Below are positions 9,601 to 17,031 of a stretch of DNA of 64,000 nt, piece after piece. This DNA is from Dyadobacter sp. CY347 (GTDB lineage: Bacteria; Bacteroidota; Bacteroidia; Cytophagales; Spirosomataceae): assembly GCF_021502655.1 (NCBI RefSeq), contig NZ_JAKFFT010000001.1:62001-126000 (forward strand). Reading direction: 5' to 3'. The translations under genes and the position numbers were made by a program. The notes beneath the pieces were generated by a model. It worked only from the letters and a program-made list of their open reading frames with translations. It was not told the origin of the DNA and searched no databases. Every line of letters starts with the position of its first letter. The stretch's first letter is position 1.

Positions 9601-11616
9601 GTTCTGATCGTTCATCGTCGCCGCAATGTTCGCAAGACCATTGTCGACATCCCCTTTTAATGTAAGATTATTATACACATAACCTCTGATATCAGCACTG
9701 GCAACGGTTCCGTCCAGTCGTGCTTTCATGGTTTTTGGTGCATAGCCTACGCCTTCCAGGTCCGTACGGAGTGTGAGCTTGCCCATTTGCTCGGGCGGCT
9801 GCTTCATAAGTTTGCCCAAATCAAAATCATTGAAAGCCAGGGTTCCATTGTATTGCGCCCTGATACTGTCTGTGATGTTTTTCAGGTTACCTGAGAATGT
9901 TCCTATTCCAAAAGAAGTGTTGATGGTGGTTGTCATCGTAATATCCTCCATCGATCCTTTCACTTTCCCGGTGATCTTAATGTCTTCCGGAAGTTCGATG
10001 CTGGCAGGAACTGCGCTGTCCGGCAGCATTTTCATCAAGTCGCTTTTGGTAGAAGAAAGCTCATTGATGGTCATATCCATAGCAAGCTTGTTAGCATCCG
10101 GCAAACCCTGAATGCGTCCGTCAAGGGCGAGGACAGTTCCATCCAGCATGCTGAACCGTGCTTTTGATATCAGCATATCATCCACAGAGCCAGTCACGAG
10201 ACCAGATCCTTTCAACATTCCGTTTGGCTCTTTGTTGAACGGTGGTGTTTTGGCAAGATCAGGCACAAGCAGCAAAATATCTGCGAATGCAACGCGGCTG
10301 TCGGTAAGCCTGAGTTTGATTTTTACGTTGGCAATGTCCTTCGCCAGTTCGTCAAGGTTCTTATACCGAAGGCTCAACTCGTCCCTGAGCAGTGTGTTAG
10401 GCGTTTTTACATACAAATTGCGCAGGTATGTTTCCTGCGCACCATATTTAAAATTCGTCCGGAATTCCTGCAACTTGAAGCCGCTTTTTTCCTGGAATGA
10501 GCCTGATTTAAGCGAACCGGCAATGTTCTCGGGAGAGAAAATGAAATTTTGTAAATCTATATTAAGATCTTTTACATCCAAATGCGCAAAATCCAACCCT
10601 TTGGGTTGTGCCGGTGTGTTGAAGTCGTCATAGCGTAAATCGTTGTTAACGAGCTTGATGTCGCCTACTTTCACGTTCCAGCCTGGCGTTGCAGGTTCGC
10701 CCGTGGTAGTATCTTTTTTCGCTTCTGGTTTTGCCTTTTTAGCAAACTCAGCATAAAGCGACATTTTTTCAAGATTAAGATTGCGAACATCCACATATTG
10801 GCTTCCCATATAAATGTTGTTCACATGCCCTTCCAGCTTGCCCACGCTGACGCCGTTTTTCAATCCGGCGATTTCATCTTCAAAAAGCCATTTAAATTCC
10901 CTGATATCAATGTCTCCGACCTTAATATCCAGCGAATCCGCCGGATCCGGGACGGTTTCGGGCGTCGTATCCGTTTTAAGCGGCTTGTACATTCTCAGCT
11001 TCACCTCGCTGCCGAGTAAGGCAAGTTTGGCAGGGTGATATTGGGAAAGGGTAGGATTGAATTTGTCAAAACGGACATGAGCCGAATCAATGTTGGCTAA
11101 CGCATCTGTTCCTGTAACGGCATCGCGATACGATAAGCGTACATTTTTCAGCGAGATCTGGTCAAGGCGCATTTCCATCGGGGAGGACGTTGTGTCCACC
11201 GTGGCAGTAGTGTCTGCGCCTGCAAATGCATCAACAATAAATTGGAAATTGAAAACGGTGTCAGGTAAAACCCTGGTAATGTTGGCATTAATGCCTTCAA
11301 GCTCAACTTTGTTGATCCCGACATTGCCCTTAATCAGGCTGTACATGTCGAGATCAACATAAAGTCTTTTGCCGGCAACTAATGTGTCGCCCTGTTCGTC
11401 TTCGAAGTAAACGCCCTCTAACAGAATCCAGTCCGGGACGTCGAAACGCACTTTTTCAATATTAACCTTTGTTTTGAGCTTCTTCCGGAGATATGAATTG
11501 GCCTGATTTGTTAAGAAGTTTTGTCCAAAAGGTGTTTGAATACCCCAAATCAAAACACCAACCAGGATCAATATCGCCAGAATTACAATTGCAAATACTT
11601 TTAGTGCTTTCTTCAT
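6688..11616 (-). CDS. tamB: TamB: translocation and assembly module inner-membrane protein
   Basis: A very long (1642-residue) AsmA-like protein with a single N-terminal membrane anchor (about residues 5-27) and a periplasmic stretch of repetitive beta structure. The C-terminal TamB (DUF490) domain covers roughly 1250-1640, where segments such as GSNLLWTGDVMNAELNI and the QLLSDQLNNLASDLVKGVDL region are characteristic. It spans the periplasm as a hydrophobic groove and works with the Omp85 partner encoded immediately downstream (11-nt overlap). The same tamB-tamL order is common in Bacteroidota. Its length is on the large side, which is usual for the phylum. Confidence 0.92.
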   Translation of the reverse strand: MKKALKVFAIVILAILILVGVLIWGIQTPFGQNFLTNQANSYLRKKLKTKVNIEKVRFDVPDWILLEGVYFEDEQGDTLVAGKRLYVDLDMYSLIKGNVGINKVELEGINANITRVLPDTVFNFQFIVDAFAGADTTATVDTTSSPMEMRLDQISLKNVRLSYRDAVTGTDALANIDSAHVRFDKFNPTLSQYHPAKLALLGSEVKLRMYKPLKTDTTPETVPDPADSLDIKVGDIDIREFKWLFEDEIAGLKNGVSVGKLEGHVNNIYMGSQYVDVRNLNLEKMSLYAEFAKKAKPEAKKDTTTGEPATPGWNVKVGDIKLVNNDLRYDDFNTPAQPKGLDFAHLDVKDLNIDLQNFIFSPENIAGSLKSGSFQEKSGFKLQEFRTNFKYGAQETYLRNLYVKTPNTLLRDELSLRYKNLDELAKDIANVKIKLRLTDSRVAFADILLLVPDLAKTPPFNKEPNGMLKGSGLVTGSVDDMLISKARFSMLDGTVLALDGRIQGLPDANKLAMDMTINELSSTKSDLMKMLPDSAVPASIELPEDIKITGKVKGSMEDITMTTTINTSFGIGTFSGNLKNITDSIRAQYNGTLAFNDFDLGKLMKQPPEQMGKLTLRTDLEGVGYAPKTMKARLDGTVASADIRGYVYNNLTLKGDVDNGLANIAATMNDQNIDVDLTAQADLSKEYPSVKADVSIEKLDLTALNLYADSLQIKGDIKVDMPSTNPENPLGTIDINDFTFTHHRRPITIDSVNVQLTDSSGQRQATIKSPFLKAEMKGDFVYTEIADALLTEVGKHFKAPNLTYKPVTKPVNFTLNATVSNHPLITTFVPALKEMNDIQFKAKLDNQQDSSIVARLTIPMVNYDSIQTERVSVDFSNTDENAALNANVGLVNTGSFRIQNASLESKIVNNDVKFDFIVRDSVNTERHAVLGDLAIADNRYKLNLREGLLLDYLKWETDTAGYISYAPDSLYINNFVIKSKDQSLTINSTSEAPNSPLDIAISNISIGPMIGIATRDSTLATGILNGKILLSDYMKAPVYTGELTIDSLAVTKIPVGNLVLKSTNETENLIRVDMSLTNGENNMTLDGSYNLKSESPMDFNLDLKKLSAQTIEAFSFGQLKKATGNLTGNIAITGATDSPKLNGAINFNDVAFNATQIGSRYSLANQKIQFNGQTINFNNFIIADSTNQQMKINGNVNIANIPDVGYNLTVDAKNFNVLNSTQKQNELFYGNANIDADLSVKGTGSKSVIDGSIKVDPGSNITFVLPNEATEAGDASKGIIEFVDMSDSTQVAIADSAAAKMTTVDFASQISLDIDVDDKSEFKVVIDELNGDNIRLKGNAQLNTGIAPNGQLFMLGSYDVTEGSYDLTLQILKRQFQILKGSNLLWTGDVMNAELNITAGYTVEVDPGSIASKFQGASKVPIQVQVVITGNLTTPNITFNIVPDETIDKQVTNELTSQRFWEDMKSNPSEMNKQAFALLITNKFITDQSSPGFNLGSSAEAVARQSVSQLLSDQLNNLASDLVKGVDLDIGVNSTADQTTGARTDLNLGLSKAFLNDRLKISVGKNFEIESQSNSASSNEVFDNIALDYAITRDGRYLFRAFRKNQYQSILEGFIIETGVSFIVTADYDLLREFFQRQKNEK

Positions 11617-11697
11617 CCTCTTCTATTATGCCCGGCCCACATTGGGCGCAGGTGAGCTAAGTAACGGTGTGCTATAAAATTCAAGCCAGCACCCTGG

Positions 11698-12411
11698 TTA
11701 TCGTCTAAATAATTCCGGGCTAACCTGGGCATTAATGGTGGCGGAAGAAACAACTGTCACCGGTTTTTTATCTAAACTATTGATTTCGACCAGCTTTGCA
11801 GGATAGGAAATGCCATAAGCCGATTTTGTGTAATTAGATAAGTCCGTGGTCGTTTCCACCCCTGCCAGGTTTTTCCGTACACGTTGCAAAAGGCCCGTTC
11901 TGGAATCAAAATATAGATTATATTTCACACCTTTTCCTTGCAGTTCCACTTGTGTAACCGGAATGCTGTTCAATGTTTCAATGCCCACGGTTGTGGCAAT
12001 AAGGCCTCTGTTTTTGTAGTCAACAAATGGTACAAGCAGCTCGTACATTTCCAGGCGCATGTTCTGCTGCTCAGCCTGGCTCAAGTCCTTTACATCCGTT
12101 CTCTGCCCGATCGGCACTTTGATCCAGCCTTCATTTCCCTTCACCGTATACACAAAGCTGCGCTTCATAATGGTTTTCGACTTGGTAATGGACTGATCCG
12201 GAATGGAAACCGTCACATTTGCATCATAAGGTGCCGCGGAGGGTGCAGTGTAGCTTCTTTTTAAATTCAATGTCTTTACACCGTCCCATAATGATTTACC
12301 TCCGGTGGCTTTATAAAATTTGGAAAAAACAGAATCGGCGGGCACCTGCTGTCCAAATGAAAGGACGGAAATCAGCAGCAGTGCAGATAGCATGTTCAAT
12401 GATTTTTTCAT
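11698..12411 (-). CDS. Exported LolA-fold-like protein of unknown function
   Basis: A 237-residue protein with a Sec signal peptide (MKKSLNMLSALLLISVLSFG, predicted cleavage just after Gly20-Gln). The body opens with FYKATGGKSLWDGVKTLNL, the GGxxxWDxVKTL opening of Bacteroidota periplasmic proteins with the half-barrel fold of outer-membrane lipoprotein-sorting proteins. It probably binds something hydrophobic, but no ligand can be read from the sequence. An upstream ATG (12444) would put 11 polar residues before the signal peptide, so 12411 is preferred. It lies 81 nt upstream of tamB on the same strand, which hints at an envelope-biogenesis role. Confidence 0.65.
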   Translation of the reverse strand: MKKSLNMLSALLLISVLSFGQQVPADSVFSKFYKATGGKSLWDGVKTLNLKRSYTAPSAAPYDANVTVSIPDQSITKSKTIMKRSFVYTVKGNEGWIKVPIGQRTDVKDLSQAEQQNMRLEMYELLVPFVDYKNRGLIATTVGIETLNSIPVTQVELQGKGVKYNLYFDSRTGLLQRVRKNLAGVETTTDLSNYTKSAYGISYPAKLVEINSLDKKPVTVVSSATINAQVSPELFRR

Positions 12412-12557
12412 GTCAGTGTTTGTTTTGTATGAATAACGGGTCACAAGTCTTACTTGGGAAAAACGATATGCTTTTCGTAATGTTAGATCAAGTAATCCGT
12501 CCGGGGTTTAATTAAAGGAATTTATTTCACTACTGCACTGGCCTATTTGCAAAAACC

Positions 12558-12606
12558 ATTCCATCAATAACAAATACAACACAATCCGGCCATTTGTTGA
12601 TGGAAT
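12558..12606. other. Nested hairpin upstream of the exported LolA-like gene
   Basis: The outer arms ATTCCATCAA / TTGATGGAAT (10 bp) enclose inner arms CAAAT / ATTTG (5 bp) in phase around a 16-nt loop. It lies about 150 nt upstream of the minus-strand gene starting at 12411 and just past the receptor's terminator. It has no U-run, so it could be an operator or an mRNA leader structure. Confidence 0.3.
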
Positions 12607-12635
12607 AGCCGTTTTCGTACAATAGTCCAGGCATA

Positions 12636-12678
12636 AAATGCAAAAGGGAAGAGTGAGCCACCCTTCCCTTTTGCATTT
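12636..12678 (-). terminator. Terminator of the TonB-dependent receptor gene
   Basis: A perfect 16-bp inverted repeat AAATGCAAAAGGGAAG / CTTCCCTTTTGCATTT with an 11-nt loop, beginning 17 nt beyond the receptor stop codon (12695). Transcribed leftward it gives a long stable stem ending in U-rich sequence. Confidence 0.7.
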
Positions 12679-12694
12679 ATAATGTGAATATTAA

Positions 12695-15124
12695 TCAGGC
12701 ATCATCGCCTCCGTTCGAGGAAATTTTGCCAAACCTGTATTGGAAAGTCAGGTTGACGAGGCGGTTTGTCTGCTGCCAGAGTGAGTTTTGCGCGTATGTC
12801 GCCGTATTAAGCTGGCTTTTGTAAGCTCTTGACAAAAATATGTCCTGCACGTTAAATGAAATTGTTGCCTTTTTTTCCAATAGCTCCTTACGAATACCCA
12901 TATTGGCGACAAACACACCTTCACGCGTTCCCTGCGCAATGGCTCTTGGTCCTTCATAATTAATGTATGCCGATGCCCGGAAGTCTGCCGGAAGCGTTAC
13001 AAAAGCATTCAAGTTACCCGAGTAACTCCAAGTTCTGTTGTCAATTTGTGCAACCTGGGAAACCACTTCGCTTCTGTAAATCCGGCCGCTGCCATTGATT
13101 TTCAAAACTTCGAAAATGGTTTGGGAAAAATCAGTTTCCAATCCATAGGAAAGCTCTCGGCCTACATTGGCAAATTGCGTGAGTGAAATGCCGGTTTCAT
13201 CAATCGTCCGGATGCGGGTAATGGCATTATTGGAATAATCCATAAACAACGAAGGTCCCCAGCCGCCCGAAGCCTCGTAATTGGAATAACCCATCTCGGC
13301 CTTATGCGTAAACTCAGGTTTCAGTGCCGGATTTCCCGATTGAATGTTTCTTGGATCCGATACGTCTGTATAAGGATTAAGCCAATCCGCCTCCGGCCGC
13401 TGCACGCGACGGCTGTAATTAAGCTTCAATTGTGCTGATTCGCCCAGTTTCCTCGTCAATGCCAGGCTAGGCACGAGCGTAAGAAAATGCACACTGAATG
13501 CACGGTTAATGCTGATCTGATTAATGTCCTGGTTGTAATCTGTTACACGAAGGCCTGCGCGCATGCCCCAGAGATCTGTTTTTTGGGAGAATGTCATGAA
13601 ACCCGTGTAAGTCGCGTCTTTGTAGCCAAACACATTGCTGATATTCGGATCAAAAACAAAGCTTCCCGTTTCCTTCGACATATTATAAAACGAATTGGTG
13701 TTGTCGTTAGCGCTCATACGCGACCGCAAACCCACTTCCAATGTCGCCTTTTTGGTGATCGGCCAGGTGTAATCCGAGTTCAGGAACAAGGAATGACGTT
13801 TATTATCGCGCAAGTTCTGCTGGTTACGCATCAAGCTGTCGATCTCGCTTTCCTGATTGTAATAAGATTCCCCATCCGACTCACCCAGCGAATAACTGGA
13901 TGTGAACGTAAGCTGGTGATCTTTCTCATCGAATTTCTTGCGGTAATCAAAGCTGAAATTCAAATTTTCACCGTTTCCTTTGCTGTTGTTCAGGCGATTA
14001 AATATTTCGGGCGCATTGCCGGAAGAGAAAGTGGTTTCGTTTAAAAGGTTGCTATTGTTACGGCTCTGGTCGCGGGAATAATTCACGCCCAGCTCCATCG
14101 AATTTTTATCATTAAAATCGTAGTTCACCCCGATCCGGCCAAATGCGTTTTTGCCCTTGTTACCACCCGTTCCGGTTTGTTCCAGATGTGAAGTGTTGTC
14201 AGAAATAAAGTTATCGCGGCTCAGGTTTCTTTTCCAGGTCATATTCCTGGTTTGTCCGCTTAATGAAGCATTCACGCCCAGTTTTCCCATGCGATAGCTC
14301 AGGTTCCCGGATGCATTGTTGTTGTTTTTATTGCCAAGACTTGCGCGTAAGCCGCCGTTTGTACCGCGTATTTTGGTCTTTTTTGTGATAATGTCAATAA
14401 CGCCCGATGCACCTTCGCCTTCATATTTGGCGGATGGCGTTGTCATCACGTCAATGCGTTCGATGAGGTTTGCGGGGAAAGATTGCAGAATGGTAGGAAG
14501 GTCGCTGCCGTACAAGTTCGAAGGTTTACCATCGATCAGCACCACCACATTCCCTTTGCCCCGAACCTGCGGATTTCCGTTTTCATCCAGCGAAACGGCA
14601 GGCACTTTTTCCAGCAGGTCGCTTACATTATTGCTCGTAGCAAGCATATCCTTGCCAATGTTGACCATTTTCTTGTCAATATCATCCACGATCATGCTTT
14701 TCTCACCTTTCACGATCACTTCATTCAGTTTCTGAGCTTCCGGCAGGATGGTAATGTTCCCCAGATCGAGCAGGTTGGCTTCTGCCGAAACATTGATATT
14801 GGAAACAAATAAGGTTTGGTAACCCATGTTTGTTACCCGCAGCACATATTTGCCGGGAGTGATATTCGCAATGGTGAACACGCCGTTTTCATCCGCAACG
14901 CTGCCGCTGGCCAGCGAAGAATCCTTGGACGCAAGCAAAGCAATAGTAGCAAAACTGACGCCGGCATTGCTGGGAGACTCAACGATTTTTCCCACCAGTT
15001 TCCCACCGTCTACGTACCCGTTTTTCAGGCCGGAAATAGGATTCGCGGTTACATTGATTGAAGCAGAAAGGGAGAGATTAATTAATAATAGAGCAAGGAA
15101 ATGAAGAAACGAAGTTCTTTTCAC
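12695..15124 (-). CDS. TonB-dependent receptor, OMP_b-brl_3 family
   Basis: An 809-residue outer-membrane protein. The order is: signal peptide (about 1-28); carboxypeptidase-regulatory-like beta-sandwich (about 40-120, GKIVESPSNAGVSFATI...YVLRVTNMGYQ); TonB plug (about 130-240, with VRGKGNVVVLIDGKPSNLYG and EGEGASGVIDIITKK); then a beta-barrel of the outer-membrane beta-barrel family-3 type ending in TFQYRFG. The proteins differ from SusC in lacking a SusD partner, and none is encoded here. The substrate is unknown. It is the first gene of the minus-strand run but is separated from the next by its own terminator. Confidence 0.85.
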   Translation of the reverse strand: MKRTSFLHFLALLLINLSLSASINVTANPISGLKNGYVDGGKLVGKIVESPSNAGVSFATIALLASKDSSLASGSVADENGVFTIANITPGKYVLRVTNMGYQTLFVSNINVSAEANLLDLGNITILPEAQKLNEVIVKGEKSMIVDDIDKKMVNIGKDMLATSNNVSDLLEKVPAVSLDENGNPQVRGKGNVVVLIDGKPSNLYGSDLPTILQSFPANLIERIDVMTTPSAKYEGEGASGVIDIITKKTKIRGTNGGLRASLGNKNNNNASGNLSYRMGKLGVNASLSGQTRNMTWKRNLSRDNFISDNTSHLEQTGTGGNKGKNAFGRIGVNYDFNDKNSMELGVNYSRDQSRNNSNLLNETTFSSGNAPEIFNRLNNSKGNGENLNFSFDYRKKFDEKDHQLTFTSSYSLGESDGESYYNQESEIDSLMRNQQNLRDNKRHSLFLNSDYTWPITKKATLEVGLRSRMSANDNTNSFYNMSKETGSFVFDPNISNVFGYKDATYTGFMTFSQKTDLWGMRAGLRVTDYNQDINQISINRAFSVHFLTLVPSLALTRKLGESAQLKLNYSRRVQRPEADWLNPYTDVSDPRNIQSGNPALKPEFTHKAEMGYSNYEASGGWGPSLFMDYSNNAITRIRTIDETGISLTQFANVGRELSYGLETDFSQTIFEVLKINGSGRIYRSEVVSQVAQIDNRTWSYSGNLNAFVTLPADFRASAYINYEGPRAIAQGTREGVFVANMGIRKELLEKKATISFNVQDIFLSRAYKSQLNTATYAQNSLWQQTNRLVNLTFQYRFGKISSNGGDDA

Positions 15125-15388
15125 GGGTATAGGTTTTAGATTTTTATTAGGAGTTTAGTTATTTAAATGATCAAAGGGGCGTGTGTTTTGGATAAAACCG
15201 GGCTCACGAAAAGTCAACCGCTCCATCCAGGCAGGAACATTTGTAACGCCCGCTGTATCTGATTAATTACATAAAACTATAAAAAAATTGAGAATAGTAA
15301 CCGTTCAATGTTAAGGATATCGCTATTGCTTATTTGTTATAGAATTTAATGTTTCGATCTTTACTTAATCAATAGCACCATCAGCACT

Positions 15389-15589
15389 ATGAACGTACAA
15401 TTTGTGTCAAACTCAAAAGGTAAGATCACCGCTGTCCAGTTACCACTTAAAGACTGGCAAGAGGTTGAACGAAAGCTTGAAGCTTTTGAAATAGCCGCCA
15501 GCATTAGAACTGGATTTGAAGAAATGAAGCAAATCGAAAATGGTAAGTTGAAAGCCACAACATTAGATGATTTTTTAAATGGCCTATGA
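15389..15589 (+). CDS. Putative antitoxin of a RelE-type pair
   Basis: A 66-residue protein: an N-terminal strand region (MNVQFVSNSKGKITAVQLPLK), an amphipathic helix (DWQEVERKLEAFEI), and a C-terminal ATTLDDFLNGL tail. This is the usual layout of short Bacteroidota antitoxins whose C-terminal segment wraps a RelE-fold toxin. Its last 11 bases overlap the downstream toxin gene, so the two are translationally coupled. DNA-binding residues cannot be picked out with certainty. The assignment rests mainly on the partner. Confidence 0.7.
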   Translation: MNVQFVSNSKGKITAVQLPLKDWQEVERKLEAFEIAASIRTGFEEMKQIENGKLKATTLDDFLNGL

Positions 15590-15908
15590 AATCATTGCAA
15601 CCCCCCATTTTCAAAAGGAATTCAAAAAACTGCTAAAAAAATATCCTTCGATACAGTCTGACATCGCTGCATTATCAGAAACGCTTCTTAGCAATCCAAC
15701 AGCAGGCAACGAAGTTTTCAAAAATTGTTATAAGCTGCGTTTCGCCATCAAAAGCAAAGGAAAGGGGAAGAGCGGGGGAGGGAGACTGATTACTTACGTT
15801 ACAGTTACCAATCAGCGCATTTACTTATTGACAATATTCGACAAATCTGAAAAAGAAAATTTAACGGATGCTTACCTGAAACAATTGTTAAAAGAATTGC
15901 TGTCGTGA
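15579..15908 (+). CDS. RelE/ParE-superfamily toxin
   Basis: A 109-residue basic protein with the RelE fold pattern: two N-terminal helices (PHFQKEFKKLLKKYPSIQSDIAALSETL), then a beta-sheet (YKLRFAIKSKGKGKSGGGRLITYVTV, IYLLTIFDKSEKENLT). The GGGR-ITY and LLTIFDKSEKEN segments match the family of ribosome-dependent mRNA interferases. The lysine/arginine-rich 60-75 region would contact mRNA or rRNA. It is encoded directly after and overlapping the putative antitoxin. Activity is inferred from the fold only. Confidence 0.75.
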   Translation: MAYEIIATPHFQKEFKKLLKKYPSIQSDIAALSETLLSNPTAGNEVFKNCYKLRFAIKSKGKGKSGGGRLITYVTVTNQRIYLLTIFDKSEKENLTDAYLKQLLKELLS

Positions 15909-15953
15909 TAAATAAAAATCCTGCAACCGACTGAGGCTTCTTCTGAAAGATCA

Positions 15954-15961
15954 TATTTTTG
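15954..15961 (+). promoter_or_regulatory. Possible Bacteroidota -7 box for pyrD
   Basis: TATTTTTG matches the TAnnTTTG element of the Bacteroidota housekeeping promoter and ends only 4 nt before the pyrD ATG, so a transcript from it would have almost no leader. No convincing -33 TTG was found. A 9-bp inverted repeat (ATCCTGCAA at 15918-15926, TTGCAGGAT at 15959-15967) overlaps it and the start codon. Confidence 0.3.
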
Positions 15962-15965
15962 CAGG

Positions 15966-16997
15966 ATGTATAAAATTCTCATTTCCCCTATACTTTTCCT
16001 GTTTGATGCTGAACGCATCCATTATTTTGTCTGCGAACTGTTGCGGTTTGCTTTTAAAATCCCCTTTGGTCCCCAAATGTTAAGATCCCTTTACACTTAT
16101 GATCACCCTGATCTTGTCCAGGAAGTGGCTGGATTGAGATTTCGTAACCCTGTGGGACTGGCGGCGGGTTTTGACAAAAATGCGGAAATGGTCGACGAGC
16201 TGGATGCATTAGGGTTTGGTTTTATTGAAATTGGGACGGTTACGCCGCGTCCGCAACCGGGAAATGAGAAACCAAGATTATTCAGGCTGAAAAAAGATAA
16301 AGCGCTCATCAACAGGATGGGTTTCAACAATAAAGGCGCTGCCGTTGCCGCCGCCAAACTGGCAAACCGCAAATCGAAGATACTGGTAGGAGGTAACATT
16401 GGAAAAAACAAAGACACTCCCAATGAACAGGCGCTGGACGATTATCTGATCTGTTTCAGGCAGTTATTTGATGTTGTAGACTATTTCGTGGTCAATGTAA
16501 GCTCGCCTAATACGCCCGGACTTCGCGATTTGCAGGAGAAAGCACCGCTTACTGCGCTGCTCCGCGAACTCCAAAAAAAGAATACCGAAAAATTTAATCC
16601 AAAACCCATATTTTTAAAGATCGCCCCGGACCTGACGCTAAGCCAGCTGGACGATATTATTGACATTGTAAAAGAAACCGGCATCGCGGGCGTTATCGCT
16701 ACCAACACCACAGTCAGCCGCGCAGACCTGCGCACAAGCCAGGCGGAAATCAAAAGTGCCGGGGCCGGCGGGTTAAGCGGGGCGCCACTTGCACACCGCG
16801 CGACGGAAGTAATTCGTTACATTTGTGATAAGTCGAATCATGCATTTCCGGTTATTGGGGTAGGGGGGATCGGCTCGGCGCAGGACGCCATCGATAAGAA
16901 AAATGCAGGAGCGAGCCTGTTACAGCTATATACAGGCTTTATTTATGAAGGGCCCGGTTTGGTCAAAAGCATTTGCAAATCGCTGGTCAGAAGATAA
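15966..16997 (+). CDS. pyrD: Quinone-dependent dihydroorotate dehydrogenase (class 2)
   Basis: FMN enzyme that oxidises dihydroorotate to orotate in pyrimidine synthesis and passes electrons to the membrane quinone pool. The 343-residue length and the hydrophobic, aromatic N-terminal helix pair (residues 1-45) are class 2 features for membrane association. Visible motifs are [12 protein letters not shown] (61-72), the [17 protein letters not shown]/substrate region (88-100), and [15 protein letters not shown] (177-190) containing the catalytic serine (179/180). The phosphate-binding [13 protein letters not shown] lies near the C terminus. It precedes ftsK by 34 nt. Confidence 0.96.
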   Translation: MYKILISPILFLFDAERIHYFVCELLRFAFKIPFGPQMLRSLYTYDHPDLVQEVAGLRFRNPVGLAAGFDKNAEMVDELDALGFGFIEIGTVTPRPQPGNEKPRLFRLKKDKALINRMGFNNKGAAVAAAKLANRKSKILVGGNIGKNKDTPNEQALDDYLICFRQLFDVVDYFVVNVSSPNTPGLRDLQEKAPLTALLRELQKKNTEKFNPKPIFLKIAPDLTLSQLDDIIDIVKETGIAGVIATNTTVSRADLRTSQAEIKSAGAGGLSGAPLAHRATEVIRYICDKSNHAFPVIGVGGIGSAQDAIDKKNAGASLLQLYTGFIYEGPGLVKSICKSLVRR

Positions 16998-17031
16998 GAG
17001 TTGATACACGCATCCCAAGAATTGAAGATAA

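Noticed and set aside
13487-14044. Open frame of 185 codons on the plus strand
   Set aside because: It lies wholly inside the TonB-dependent receptor gene on the other strand, matches no family and has no own upstream region.
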